This document shows positions 17,494-26,223 of a DNA stretch of 64,000 nucleotides, piece after piece. How positions within the stretch are numbered: the first letter of the stretch is position 1; the number at the start of each line of letters is the position of its first letter. The notes under the pieces were generated by a model. That model did no database searches. It was not told the origin of the DNA and worked only from the letters and a program-made list of their open reading frames with translations. This DNA is from Phocaeicola sartorii JCM 17136 = DSM 21941 (GTDB lineage: Bacteria > Bacteroidota > Bacteroidia > Bacteroidales > Bacteroidaceae): the NCBI RefSeq assembly GCF_000614185.1, contig NZ_BAKM01000017.1, positions 1 to 64,000 on the forward strand. Direction: 5' to 3'. A program made the translations under genes and the position numbers.

Positions 17494-17754
17494 ATGACAA
17501 TGAATCAGGAAAACATAACTCCTTTCAATGCCGAAGATGTGGACTGGGGCGAACTGGAATCCATCGGCATACTCCGTGACGAGCTGGAGATGGCCGGCGA
17601 ACTCGACACGCTCCTGCAAGGAGGGAAAACCGGTGTGATATCCCTCAGTCTTGTGCTCCTCGGTGTGGATGTCGTCCTTGACGCCACCTTGCAGCTTGTA
17701 CACAGGGAAAACGGTGAACCTCTCCTTGAGATTATCGGCATCAAGCCCGCATAA
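17494..17754 (+). CDS. Small DUF4099-like protein
   Basis: An 86-residue acidic protein. The segment VDWGELESIGILRDELEMAGELDTLLQGGKTG resembles the DUF4099 part of the preceding gene (IDWEQLNLFGISRDYLAERG), so this is a stand-alone single-domain paralogue. It lies 30 bases after the DUF3945 gene and 82 before topB. The function is unknown. Confidence 0.65.
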   Translation: MTMNQENITPFNAEDVDWGELESIGILRDELEMAGELDTLLQGGKTGVISLSLVLLGVDVVLDATLQLVHRENGEPLLEIIGIKPA

Positions 17755-17836
17755 CAGAGTTCTTATATAACCCAATGTCAAACCGCCGTTCCCTGCCTCC
17801 CTGACTATGGCGGGGAACGGCTAAATTTTCACCAAT

Positions 17837-19932
17837 ATGATAGCAATCATAACTGAAAAGCCGAGTGTCGGGCAGGACATAGCCCGTGTCGTCGGCGCAA
17901 ACATACGCAAAGAGGGTTACTCTGCCGGCAACGGCTATATGGTGACATGGGCGCTCGGACACCTCGTGTCGCTCGCCATGCCGGGCGCATACGGTTACGA
18001 CCGGACATCTACCGAAAGTCTTCCCATGATTCCCGACCCATTCCGGCTGGTGGTGCGCCAGATCCGTACCGACCGTGGCATGGTGACGGACATCGTCGCC
18101 GCAAAACAGCTCAAGATCATCGACGATGTGTTCTCGAAATGCGACAACATCATCGTGGCGACCGATGCCGGACGCGAAGGGGAACTCATTTTCCGATATA
18201 TCTATGAATACCTCGCTACACCAAGCCTTTCCGCAGGCTGTGGATATCGTCGCTCACAGACGAGGCAATCCGTATCGGCATGGCGAACCTGCGCGACGGT
18301 CGTGAGTACGACAGCCTTCATGCCGCCGCAGACTGTCGCGCGAAAGCCGACTGGCTTGTGGGAATGAACGCCAGTCGCGCCCTCGCCTGCGTGTCGGGGG
18401 ATTCCAACAGCTCGATAGGGCGTGTGCAGACACCCACGCTGTCTATGGTATGCGCCCGTTTCCGTGAGAACCGTGATTTCGTGTCCGTCCCTTACTGGCA
18501 GCTACATGTGACTCTCTCCAAGGACGGCAGGCTGTGCCGTTTCTTCCACAAGGAGGATTTCAGGGAGAAGACACAGGCTGACGCCGCCTTTTCCCGCATC
18601 GTCCCCGGTGCCACAGGGCGTATCACCAAGGCGGAATGCAGGCGCTCCGACCGCCAGCCGCCGCTTTTGTACGACCTCACGACGCTCCAGAAGGACTGCA
18701 ACGTGTACCACGACATGACCGCCGAGAAGACTCTGGCCGTGGCGCAGTCGCTCTACGAGAAGAAACTGATATCCTATCCGCGAACCGGGAGCCGTTACAT
18801 ACCGCAGGATGTCATGCGAACCATGCAGGAACTTCTGCAAAAGGTGTGCGCCATGCAGGAATTCCACGCCTACGGCGCCACTTTTGACCTATTGGTGCTC
18901 AACAACCCAAGCGTAAACGACTCCAAAGTGACCGACCATCACGCTCTGATTGTCACCGGTGTCGCACCTTCGGGCATTTCCGGTGACGAACGTGCCGTCT
19001 ATCTGATGATTGCAGGGCGTATGCTCGAAGCATTCTCGCCCCCGTGTGTCACCGAAACACACCTGACCGAAGCCGAAATCTGCGGGATGCCGTTCCGTTC
19101 CAAGTCCTCGTCCGTCGTAATACCAGGCTGGCGTGCCGTGTTCGACCGCAAGGAGGACCGTGGCGAGGATGAATCCGATGACAATGCGGCTTGCCCAGCC
19201 TTTTCAGTTGGTGACACCGCGCCGGTTTCGGGACACGGGCTGGCGCAGAGGAAGACCATGCCGCGCCCTTTGTACACCGAGGCCACCCTCCTTGCCGCAA
19301 TGGAATCGTGCGGCAAGGATATCGCCGATGAGAAGGCGCGCGAGGCTGTCCGCGACATAGGCATCGGCACACCCGCCACCCGTGCGGCCATTATCGCCAC
19401 TCTGGTTAAACGTGACTATATACGTCGTGCCGGTAAGTGCATCGTGCCGACCGACAAGGGACTGGCACTGTACGATGCCGTGAAGGATATGCTCGTGGCG
19501 GATGTAGGCATGACAGGCAGCTGGGAAAACACACTGTTGCAGATCGAACGGCATACCCTTGAACCATCGACATTCATAAACGCCATCGTCGGCTATACGC
19601 GCAAGGCCACCACTGAGATACTCGGAATCACAGTGCCTGTCACCCCGGTGCATTCCCGCCCATGTCCCAAATGCGGCAAAGGGAATGTCGTGATACGGGC
19701 CAAGACCGCCCGGTGCGACAATACATCCTGCGGCCTGCTGGTGTTCAGACGTTTCTTGAACAAGGAACTAACGGACAGCCATATCGAGCAGTTGCTGTCA
19801 TCCGGCAGGACTAAGCTGATAAAGGGGTTCAAGGGGAAGAAGGGAAATTCATTCGATGCCATGCTTGTTTTCGACAGCGGCTACAATGTCACGCTCGCTT
19901 TCCCTGACAGGAAATCTTCAAGAAAGAGATAG
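17837..19932 (+). pseudogene. topB: DNA topoisomerase III, broken by one missing base
   Basis: Type IA topoisomerase, about 698 residues when repaired. The TOPRIM domain opens MIAIITEKPSVGQDIARVV and has DAGREGELIFRYIY. The active-site tyrosine region is KKLISYPRTGSRYIP. A C-terminal zinc motif is CPKCGKGN...CDNTSCG. The frame breaks at about 18215: adding a G gives YLGYTKPFRRLWISS and then TDEAIRIGMANLR. In CTnDOT the related Exc topoisomerase is encoded in the excision operon. Here the gene is downstream of DUF3945, as in many Bacteroidetes ICEs. It may resolve DNA during transfer. Confidence 0.9.
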
Positions 19933-19953
19933 GACAGTGAATGCCGTCACTCG

Positions 19954-20100
19954 GATTCGGAGGCGAAGTTCGTGGCACGCCTGTTTCCTCCGTCAAGGCC
20001 GGGCCTCGCGGTACGGGCAAAAATCATCCTCGCTGCGCTCCGGTATTTTTACCCGTAGCCTTGCCTGTGGAGGCGCGCCACGGGGGAGCCTCCGAAAGCC
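19954..20100 (+). promoter_or_regulatory. Long structured hairpin, leader copy 3
   Basis: Three nested stems: CGGAGGC with GCCTCCG (19958/20088), CGTGGC with GCCACG (19971/20077), and CAAGGC with GCCTTG. An inner stem is GGGCAAAAAT with ATTTTTACCC, which keeps pairing while differing from the other copies. It precedes the small membrane protein at 20139. Confidence 0.6.
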
Positions 20101-20138
20101 GGATGACACCGTGTCACCCCCGGTAAATATTTACAGTT

Positions 20139-20375
20139 ATGAAAGCATCTGCACTTATCACAAGAATCACAGGCATGAGTTGGCTGTGGAAAGCAATCCT
20201 GATACTCGCTTTGGCCGCCGTGTTCGGATACCTCTATACAAGGGGCGTGTCACCTGTATGGGCGGCGTTGGCAATAGTGTTTTTCAGAGGATTCCTCCGA
20301 TTCCTCTATAAGATTGCCTGCATCATAGTGGCGGCGGCTCTGCTGTTCGCCATAATCAGCGGTCTGATTTTCTGA
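20139..20375 (+). CDS. Small membrane protein
   Basis: A 78-residue protein with two or three hydrophobic helices: about residues 16-34 (LWKAILILALAAVFGYLYT), 36-50 and 55-77 (KIACIIVAAALLFAIISGLIF). No family is recognised. It stands alone behind a leader hairpin and ends before the nitrosative-stress cargo. It could sit in the transfer channel or be an immunity-type protein; nothing in the sequence decides. Confidence 0.6.
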   Translation: MKASALITRITGMSWLWKAILILALAAVFGYLYTRGVSPVWAALAIVFFRGFLRFLYKIACIIVAAALLFAIISGLIF

Positions 20376-20420
20376 AATGTCACAATGCCATATGTCCTAT
20401 AAATATTAATCACAATATTT

Positions 20421-20454
20421 TATCGGATAGATAATGCTGTCTCTCTATCCGATA
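20421..20454. promoter_or_regulatory. Perfect 11-bp inverted repeat
   Basis: TATCGGATAGA and TCTATCCGATA separated by 12 bases. It could be the terminator of the 20139 gene or an operator for the PPOX gene, whose -33 box lies about 38 bases downstream. No T-run follows, which favours an operator. Confidence 0.45.
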
Positions 20455-20491
20455 TGACTGGATGCTTCTTGATGCTTCAGGAACAATCAGA

Positions 20492-20521
20492 TTGTTATTC
20501 CTTTATTTTTTCTTAAATTTG
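20492..20521 (+). promoter_or_regulatory. Promoter of the PPOX-nosP pair
   Basis: TTG (20492-20494), a 19-base spacer and TAAATTTG (20514-20521) match the Bacteroides promoter. The first ATG is only five bases beyond the -7 box, so the transcript would be leaderless or start translation at a later Met. Confidence 0.6.
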
Positions 20522-20525
20522 CGAT

Positions 20526-21008
20526 ATGAAGCAGATGAGAAAAGCAGCAAGGCAGAAAGATGAGGACTGGGCGCTTAATGTGTTTGACCGTGCTCCCTTT
20601 GTAACGATGTCGATGATACGACCGGACGGAACGCCATACGGACTCCCGCTGTCGTTGATACGGGGGGAGGGGCACACGTTTTATTTCCATTGCGCCGACG
20701 AGGGGGAGAAGATGGATTGCATAAGGGCCAATCCCATTGTCAGTCTGAGTGCCGTCAGCCGATGCTCCCCGAAATTTGAGACCGGGAAAAAGAATTTTAC
20801 TATGTATTATGACTCTGCCGTCGCTTTAGGGGAGGCGGAGATTGTGACTGATAACGCGGAAAAGATTATGGCTTTGCGTCTGCTCTGCCAACGCTTTTTA
20901 CCTAATTACATGGGGAATTTTGATGAAGCGATCAAGCGTAGCCTCGACCGCACAACCGTTGTCAAAATAACACTCACAGAACCGCCGGTCGGCAAATCCA
21001 AACCATAA
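20526..21008 (+). CDS. Pyridoxamine 5'-phosphate oxidase family protein (NimA-like)
   Basis: A 160-residue FMN-binding split-barrel protein. APFVTMSMIRPDGTPYGLPLS and the HCADEGEKMDCIRANPIVSLS segment are typical of the PPOX/Nim group. Some members reduce nitroimidazoles, others are of unknown role. There is no signal peptide. It overlaps no neighbour; the nosP-like gene starts at the next base. ATG 20526 or 20535 are possible starts, with the promoter unusually close. Whether it gives nitroimidazole resistance cannot be told from sequence alone. Confidence 0.8.
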   Translation: MKQMRKAARQKDEDWALNVFDRAPFVTMSMIRPDGTPYGLPLSLIRGEGHTFYFHCADEGEKMDCIRANPIVSLSAVSRCSPKFETGKKNFTMYYDSAVALGEAEIVTDNAEKIMALRLLCQRFLPNYMGNFDEAIKRSLDRTTVVKITLTEPPVGKSKP

Positions 21009-21299
21009 ATGAAGATAGAATACGAAATCAGGATCGTAAAAGAGATGATCCGTCTATATTGCCGCCTGAAAGAGGGAAATAGAGATACTTGTCCCGGGTG
21101 TGAGAATTTGGCGAGGTATGCCGAAAGCCGTCTGCGCCATTGTCCTTTCAGCGATTCGAAAGGAAGTTGCCGCAAATGCAGGATACATTGTTACCGTCCG
21201 GATATGAAAGAAAAAATAAAGACGGTCATGCGCTTTTCCGGCCCGAGGATGCTCATTTATCACCCGATAATGGCTATCCGACATCTAATCGGGAAATAA
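21009..21299 (+). CDS. Nitrous oxide-stimulated promoter family protein
   Basis: A 96-residue cysteine-rich protein. CPGCENLARYAESRLRHCPF followed by KCRIHCYRP gives C-x2-C, then C, then C-x2-C-x3-C, the pattern of the NosP-type family (PF11756). The cysteines probably bind metal. It starts immediately after the PPOX stop, so the pair is co-transcribed. Convergent to the cupin gene. Confidence 0.78.
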   Translation: MKIEYEIRIVKEMIRLYCRLKEGNRDTCPGCENLARYAESRLRHCPFSDSKGSCRKCRIHCYRPDMKEKIKTVMRFSGPRMLIYHPIMAIRHLIGK

Positions 21300-21357
21300 T
21301 AAAGGCATTCGGGGAGTCCATACCCTCAGGATGCCTGAAGACCGAACGATGCCGTGC

Positions 21358-21657
21358 TCATGCGTTTAGCTTTGTGACAAGAACCTTGAACCGTTCCGTA
21401 GCCTTTAAGGAATGTTTCACACCCGGTGTCATAGTGAGCGCATCACCCTCTTTCAACTCAAGTACTTTATCCTCAATGTTGAACTCCATGCTCCCATCTA
21501 TTACCTGGACGAGCACGTCGGCATTAGCCGTATGTGTGGGAATCTCAAGTCCCTTGTCAACTGCCATAAGGAGCGAAAGCCCGCTATGGTTCTGCATGAC
21601 AATCTCCTTCGCTATGGAGCCGTCAGCGTATGGAATTCTGTCTTTTAATCTGAACAT
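21358..21657 (-). CDS. Cupin-domain protein
   Basis: A 99-residue single-cupin protein: motif 1 PTHTANADVLVQVIDGSMEF and motif 2 EGDALTMTPGVKHSLKA, with the His of GVKHS in the usual position. It is a small metal-binding beta barrel of unknown substrate. The last gene of the minus-strand set 24264-21358 that contains hcp; the gap to the 39-residue gene is 14 bases. Confidence 0.8.
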   Translation of the reverse strand: MFRLKDRIPYADGSIAKEIVMQNHSGLSLLMAVDKGLEIPTHTANADVLVQVIDGSMEFNIEDKVLELKEGDALTMTPGVKHSLKATERFKVLVTKLNA

Positions 21658-21671
21658 GTCGTAAATTTATT

Positions 21672-21791
21672 TTAGAGGTTTCTTTTTTTGCGAATCTTCA
21701 TAGTGATGACAAAGCCGATGCCGAATATCAGAAAATATAAAGCGGCAAAGACAAGCCCGAGGCAGAGGAACAGTTCGGATGATATTTTCAT
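21672..21791 (-). CDS. 39-residue membrane microprotein
   Basis: Reads MKISSELFLCLGLVFAALYF, then LIFGIGFVITMKIRKKRNL: one transmembrane helix and a basic C-terminal tail. It lies between the cupin gene and the 21850 gene, on the same strand. It would be missed by the usual length cut-offs. It may be a small subunit or regulator of the neighbouring membrane protein. Confidence 0.5.
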   Translation of the reverse strand: MKISSELFLCLGLVFAALYFLIFGIGFVITMKIRKKRNL

Positions 21792-21849
21792 AGCTTTACA
21801 GACTGGAAGGTTCCCTGCAAACGCGGGGGTATTCGCCCGTTCATATATT

Positions 21850-22224
21850 TTATTTCTGCCATCCGGCGTTAAGTATGATGAGGAGCAATATCCACCATTC
21901 GGGGTATTTCAGAAAAAGCAACGACAGGGTTATTGCTACCGCTATGTTCACGACAATCCATCCCCACAATCCGGCCTTCCTGAAATCAATCCTAACATCA
22001 TCGGCAGCGGCCGCCACGCGCCATGTGCCCAGTCCGGACTCACAGACATATGCACAATATGCCATGAGCGTGGAGCCGAGAAGCGCCTCGGCAGCCGAAT
22101 ATCCGTGGTCAAGATGGAAATATGCGGCAAGAGACAGCGCCGCCAGCCAAAGGATGGCGTGCGCCGCCGCTATCACATATTTATGGATAAACCGATTCAC
22201 ATTCCGACCGTCCATTTCTTTCAA
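21850..22224 (-). CDS. Hypothetical membrane protein next to hcp
   Basis: A 124-residue protein with about three hydrophobic helices ([47 protein letters not shown]). Its start overlaps the hcp stop by 4 bases, so translation is coupled to hcp. It may anchor or support electron transfer to Hcp; that is inference. No family is recognised. Confidence 0.65.
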   Translation of the reverse strand: MKEMDGRNVNRFIHKYVIAAAHAILWLAALSLAAYFHLDHGYSAAEALLGSTLMAYCAYVCESGLGTWRVAAAADDVRIDFRKAGLWGWIVVNIAVAITLSLLFLKYPEWWILLLIILNAGWQK

Positions 22225-23891
22225 CCGATAAGGGTAGCCAAATCTTCGTCAACGGTGGCGATGGTACCTATATTGAACTTCTCCTGAAGCACTTTCAGAA
22301 TTTCGGGGGTGAAAAACGCCGGCAGCGTCGGGCCGGTGTGGATATTCTTCACTCCGAGGCTCAACAGGGCCAGAAGCACTATCACCGCCTTCTGCTCATA
22401 CCATGCGATGTTGTAGACAATCGGCAGATCGTTGACACTCTCCAGGCCGAAAGCGTCCTTGAGAGCATTGGCAATCACGACGAGCGAATAGGAGTCGTTA
22501 CACTGTCCGGCATCGAGCACGCGCGGAACACCCTCGATATCACCGAGCGGAAGCTTGTTGTAGCGGTATTTGGCACAGCCTGCGGTGAGAATCACGCAGT
22601 CTTTAGGAAGCCTTTCCGCAAATTCCGTATAGTATTTGCGCGAGGGCATTCTGCCGTCACAGCCTGCCATGACCACAAACTTGCGGATTTTACCGCTTTT
22701 GATGAGGTCGATAATCTTAGGCGCCAAAGCAAGCACCTGGTTATGGGCGAATCCGGCGACAATCTCACCGTGCTCTATCTCTGTCGGCGGCTGGCATGTC
22801 TGCGCCCGCTCTATGATTTCGGAAAAATCCTTTTTGCCGTCCTTCCCCTCGGGGATAAAATGTGTGCCGGGCATTCCGACGACACCGGTCGTGTAGACGC
22901 GGTCCATGTAGGTGGTTTTCGGACGCGGGGGCACGATGCAGTTGGAGGTGAAGAGGAACATGCCGTTGAATGTCTCGAACTCGTCAATCTGCCGCCACCA
23001 TGCGTTGCCGTAGTTACCTGCAAAGTGGGGGAATTTCTTGAAGAAAGGATAACTCTGGGCAGGGAGCATCTCCGAGTGGGTGTAGATGTCAACCCCTTTG
23101 CCTGCTGACTGTTCGAGCAGTTCCTCAAGATCCTTGAGGTCGTGACCGCTCACGAGTATGCCCGGACGGTTCCTTACTCCGATGTTTACCTTTGTGATTT
23201 CGGGATTGCCGTAGGTCGATGTGTTTGCCTTGTCAAGCAGAGCCATAGCCTTGACACCCCCGTCACCCACATTGAGCACGAGCGAAAACAGCTCATCCAC
23301 GCTTATGTCAGGACGGCTTATCTCGGCAAGGGCGTTCTCTATCACGACATATATGTCTTCGTCCTCATAACCGAGGTTACAGGCGTGGCGGGCATAGGCC
23401 GCCATACCCTTGCAGCCGTACATGGCAAGCTGCTTGAGACCTCTTATATTCGGGTTCTTGTCATGGAGCACACTTGTGATTTCTTCTTCAAGAGTGCCGC
23501 TGTGTTCGATTACCTCATGTACGCCATATTCCTCCTTTGGGATATGATACGACACCTCAGGCATGAAAGGAGGCTCCATGCCGCGCTTTTTCGACTCTCC
23601 TTCGAGTTCGTTTTTCAGGTCGAGGGCTTTTGTGATATAGCCGTCGAGCATATCATTGTCGAAGTTCGCGTTGGTGATGGTGGTGAACAGTGCGTCGACG
23701 ATGAACCGGGATGCATCCTTGCTTGATGCGCCTTTCTCTCGCAACTGTCGGTTTACGATGGCCATGCCACGGGCGATGTAAAGCAGCTGATCCATTCTTG
23801 CAGACGTTTCGGATTTCTTTCCGCATACACCTTGTATCTCGCAGCCTTTGCCGCGTGCGGTCTCCTGGCACTGGTAACAGAACATTTTCAT
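22221..23891 (-). CDS. hcp: Hydroxylamine reductase / hybrid cluster protein
   Basis: A 556-residue Hcp. N-terminal cysteines C5, C8, C17 and C23 ([22 protein letters not shown]) hold the cubane cluster. C-terminal hybrid-cluster ligands appear in [17 protein letters not shown] and [10 protein letters not shown]. Hcp proteins remove NO or hydroxylamine under anaerobic conditions. Length and motifs are complete and the frame is intact. It is in an operon with the upstream DUF488 gene (22-base gap) and the overlapping 21850 gene. As ICE cargo it should help against host or microbial nitrosative stress. Confidence 0.95.
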   Translation of the reverse strand: MKMFCYQCQETARGKGCEIQGVCGKKSETSARMDQLLYIARGMAIVNRQLREKGASSKDASRFIVDALFTTITNANFDNDMLDGYITKALDLKNELEGESKKRGMEPPFMPEVSYHIPKEEYGVHEVIEHSGTLEEEITSVLHDKNPNIRGLKQLAMYGCKGMAAYARHACNLGYEDEDIYVVIENALAEISRPDISVDELFSLVLNVGDGGVKAMALLDKANTSTYGNPEITKVNIGVRNRPGILVSGHDLKDLEELLEQSAGKGVDIYTHSEMLPAQSYPFFKKFPHFAGNYGNAWWRQIDEFETFNGMFLFTSNCIVPPRPKTTYMDRVYTTGVVGMPGTHFIPEGKDGKKDFSEIIERAQTCQPPTEIEHGEIVAGFAHNQVLALAPKIIDLIKSGKIRKFVVMAGCDGRMPSRKYYTEFAERLPKDCVILTAGCAKYRYNKLPLGDIEGVPRVLDAGQCNDSYSLVVIANALKDAFGLESVNDLPIVYNIAWYEQKAVIVLLALLSLGVKNIHTGPTLPAFFTPEILKVLQEKFNIGTIATVDEDLATLIG

Positions 23892-23913
23892 AAGTGGAGG
23901 ATATGTTAAGAGA

Positions 23914-24264
23914 TTATTTTGTCAATAAGTTGTAAACCACAATGGCATTGTTATGCCGTTCATCATGAGACGAATAAAGTAATGTCACTACAGATTTCTG
24001 TGCAAGAAGATGTCGCAATGCCCCGAACGAAGGGCTGGTCTCCAGTTCTTTGGAATATCGAGTCTCAAATTCAGACCATCGGTTATCGGGATCCGCATGA
24101 AACCATTCGCGGAGTTCTGTGGACGGCGCGATATCCTTATCCCACAAATCATAATGGAAAGTCTCGTGCGAGAGACCTCTCGGCCAAAGTCTGTCTATAT
24201 ATACCCTGAAACCGTCTTCCGGAGAAGCGGGTTCGTAAGCCCGTTTTAATTGATATTGTGTCAT
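23914..24264 (-). CDS. DUF488 family protein
   Basis: A 116-residue protein: [12 protein letters not shown] near residues 20-31, [18 protein letters not shown], and a late [10 protein letters not shown]. These are the hallmarks of short DUF488 (YeaO-type) proteins, whose function is unknown though often linked to stress loci. It is the first gene of the hcp operon. TGTAATATCACA, an imperfect dyad, lies five bases before its ATG and might be a CRP/FNR-type site. Confidence 0.82.
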   Translation of the reverse strand: MTQYQLKRAYEPASPEDGFRVYIDRLWPRGLSHETFHYDLWDKDIAPSTELREWFHADPDNRWSEFETRYSKELETSPSFGALRHLLAQKSVVTLLYSSHDERHNNAIVVYNLLTK

Positions 24265-24474
24265 AAACTGTGATATTACATATATTTACTATCCAATTTC
24301 AACACCTGTATCCGCTGTATGGTTCATAATTAATAATGCGTCATGAGGATTGAATTTTATTTGAAACAAAGCATACAACAAAACTTGATATTAGTAGAAC
24401 CCCATTGAAAAATGACTGCATGAAACAGGGTCGAGAGGAATAGTCTGGCTGACAGACCCGAAGAAACTACCGGG

Positions 24475-24506
24475 CAAAATTAGCGTCCGCCTCTTTCGGA
24501 CTGCAA
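24475..24506 (-). promoter_or_regulatory. Leftward promoter at the edge of leader hairpin copy 4
   Basis: On the minus strand TAATTTTG (24482-24475) with TTG (24506-24504) 21 bases upstream, the TTG being part of the hairpin arm. It would drive the DUF488-hcp operon from about 210 bases away. The rest of 24265-24474 shows no gene. Confidence 0.45.
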
Positions 24507-24593
24507 GGCCGGGCCTATCGGTTTCGGGAAAAATCATCCTCGCTTCGCTCCGGTATTTTTCCCGAAAGCCTTGCATTACCGGAGTCGGCCGCT
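24482..24593 (+). promoter_or_regulatory. Long structured hairpin, leader copy 4
   Basis: GCAAGGC (24503) pairs with GCCTTGC (24568), GGGAAAAAT with ATTTTTCCC around a CGCTTCGCTCCGG tip, and outer AGCG with CGCT. The tip carries a compensating change relative to copies 1 and 3. It precedes the PRTRC operon. Confidence 0.6.
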
Positions 24594-24662
24594 GTAATGC
24601 CCTTGTAGTTCATCGGGCTGCCAAGCCCGGATATTCAATAATTAATTAAAAAAGAAACGACT

Positions 24663-24872
24663 ATGAGACAGGCTATCATGACAGCGGCACAACCGGCGGT
24701 GACAATTCCAGTGCCGAAGAAAAGAATCGTCCGGATTGAAAGACCCGGAATCAAGTTCCCGTCACGCAGGACAGGGGGACCGGTGCATATCTCCACCATC
24801 CTGGATCCTATAATGGAGATAAGCCGCCATCCTGACCGTAACAGGCTTCTCGCAGAATTCTTCAAGGGATGA
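24663..24872 (+). CDS. Small basic protein at the head of the PRTRC operon
   Basis: A 69-residue protein rich in Pro, Arg and Ile (VPKKRIVRIERPGIKFPSRR), ending HPDRNRLLAEFFKG. An AT-rich leader with AAAAAAGAAACGACT precedes the ATG. It is 45 bases upstream of PRTRC protein E and probably co-transcribed. No family is recognised. Confidence 0.55.
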   Translation: MRQAIMTAAQPAVTIPVPKKRIVRIERPGIKFPSRRTGGPVHISTILDPIMEISRHPDRNRLLAEFFKG

Positions 24873-24917
24873 GCGCAGGCAATAACCGGAAATATTCACA
24901 CTAAATACGATAAGAAT

Positions 24918-25991
24918 ATGTTTTTTCAATCAATGAACCAGATGATGAACCCTAACGTGGATATCACGTTGGTCATCCGCAAGTCCGCCGACGGGCGCAT
25001 GGCAGTGTCGGTGCTACCGAAGTGCAACACTCTCAAGGATGAGGCGCAGAACAGCATCGTGCCGCTGACACTGAACGGCACACCCGAAGAACTCGACTCA
25101 GGCTTTATGCAAGTGGTCGCACGCCCTATGCAAAAAGCATCAGGACTGATCTCCAACATGGCGCAGTTCGAGGCGCAGGCCGACAAAGCCGCGTCATCGA
25201 GCAAGGGTGCTAAGGAAGCCAAGGCGAAAGAATCCAAAGAGGACAGGGAGAAGCGCGAGAAGTATGAGAAAAATCTCAAGAAGGCGGAGGAGCATATCGC
25301 CGCCAAGAGACATAAGGAGGCCGTGGACGCGCTTACCGAGGCACGCAAGTACGCCAAACCCGACGACTTGAAGACAATCGACGAGCGGCTTGACGAGCAG
25401 AAGAAATTATTGGGACAGGGAGATCTCTTCGCAATGATGGAGGAACCCGAGCAGGCTCAACCGCAGCAGTCCAAAGTCCAGCAACCGACACAACAGCCCG
25501 CGACGGCTCAGCCTCAGCCAAAGCAAATGCCGGAACAAGTCCAGCCTGTTCAGCAACCGACTGTTCAACAGCAAGCTGCCCCACAACAGCAGTCTGCGAT
25601 GCCACAGCAGGAAATGCCGGCGCAAGCCGCACACCCCGCTCAACAGCCATACGGCAACCCCGGACAGGGATATGGTGGCCGGTACGGATATCCGCAACAG
25701 CCGCAGGGATGGCCGCAGCAGGCGCAACCCAACGGCGGCTATCCGCAATATGCGCATCCAAATGGCGGGATAATGCCGCCAAACGGAGGTCAGAACGGCT
25801 CGTATCCTCACAACGGTCAGCCACGGTACTCACAGCAGCCGATGCCGTTCGAGCACGACATGGCGGCTCATGTACCGAGAATGGCGGATCCGGATGACGC
25901 ACCACCATACCGACCGGAGGAATATGCGGAATATCCCGACTTCCCGGCATCAATGTTACAAGGAAATTATGCACAACCCCAAATGATGTAA
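24918..25991 (+). CDS. PRTRC system protein E
   Basis: A 357-residue protein. The N-terminal domain (about 1-75) starts MFFQSMNQMMNPNVDITLVI and fits PRTRC protein E. A helical Lys/Glu-rich segment follows (KESKEDREKREKYEKNLKKAEEH, about 100-145) with the motif KRHKEAVDALTEARKYAKP. The C-terminal half is Gln/Pro/Ala/Gly-rich low complexity (QQPTQQPATAQPQ) and probably disordered. PRTRC cassettes group ThiF- and ParB-related genes on mobile elements; the role of protein E is unknown. Confidence 0.82.
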   Translation: MFFQSMNQMMNPNVDITLVIRKSADGRMAVSVLPKCNTLKDEAQNSIVPLTLNGTPEELDSGFMQVVARPMQKASGLISNMAQFEAQADKAASSSKGAKEAKAKESKEDREKREKYEKNLKKAEEHIAAKRHKEAVDALTEARKYAKPDDLKTIDERLDEQKKLLGQGDLFAMMEEPEQAQPQQSKVQQPTQQPATAQPQPKQMPEQVQPVQQPTVQQQAAPQQQSAMPQQEMPAQAAHPAQQPYGNPGQGYGGRYGYPQQPQGWPQQAQPNGGYPQYAHPNGGIMPPNGGQNGSYPHNGQPRYSQQPMPFEHDMAAHVPRMADPDDAPPYRPEEYAEYPDFPASMLQGNYAQPQMM

Positions 25992-25995
25992 GACT

Positions 25996-26217
25996 ATGGC
26001 ACTCGAAATCACAGGAATCAAACGCGTGTTCACTTTCAAGAAAGGGACAGCCACAATCACACTCGACGACCCCAATCCGTCGGACAGCCCCGAAATGGTG
26101 ATGGGATTCTATTCCAATACCTATCCCGAACTGACAACCGCCACGGTACACGGTCCCACCATGAAGGACGACGCGGCGGTCTATGAGTTCAAGACCACAA
26201 TCGGAACCAAAGGATAA
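25996..26217 (+). CDS. PRTRC system protein C
   Basis: A 73-residue protein, MALEITGIKRVFTFKKGTAT, with DDPNPSDSPEMVMGFYSNTYPELTTATVHGP, the conserved core of PRTRC protein C. It is a small ubiquitin-like-sized beta protein. A relation to the ThiF enzyme encoded in the same operon is an attractive inference. It starts 4 bases after protein E. Confidence 0.88.
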   Translation: MALEITGIKRVFTFKKGTATITLDDPNPSDSPEMVMGFYSNTYPELTTATVHGPTMKDDAAVYEFKTTIGTKG

Positions 26218-26223
26218 GAACCA

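Noticed and set aside
2164-24593. Leader hairpins as integron attC sites or insertion-sequence ends
   Set aside because: No attC core motifs, no transposase or integron integrase nearby, no target duplications, and the hairpins are consistently placed in the same orientation ahead of module genes.
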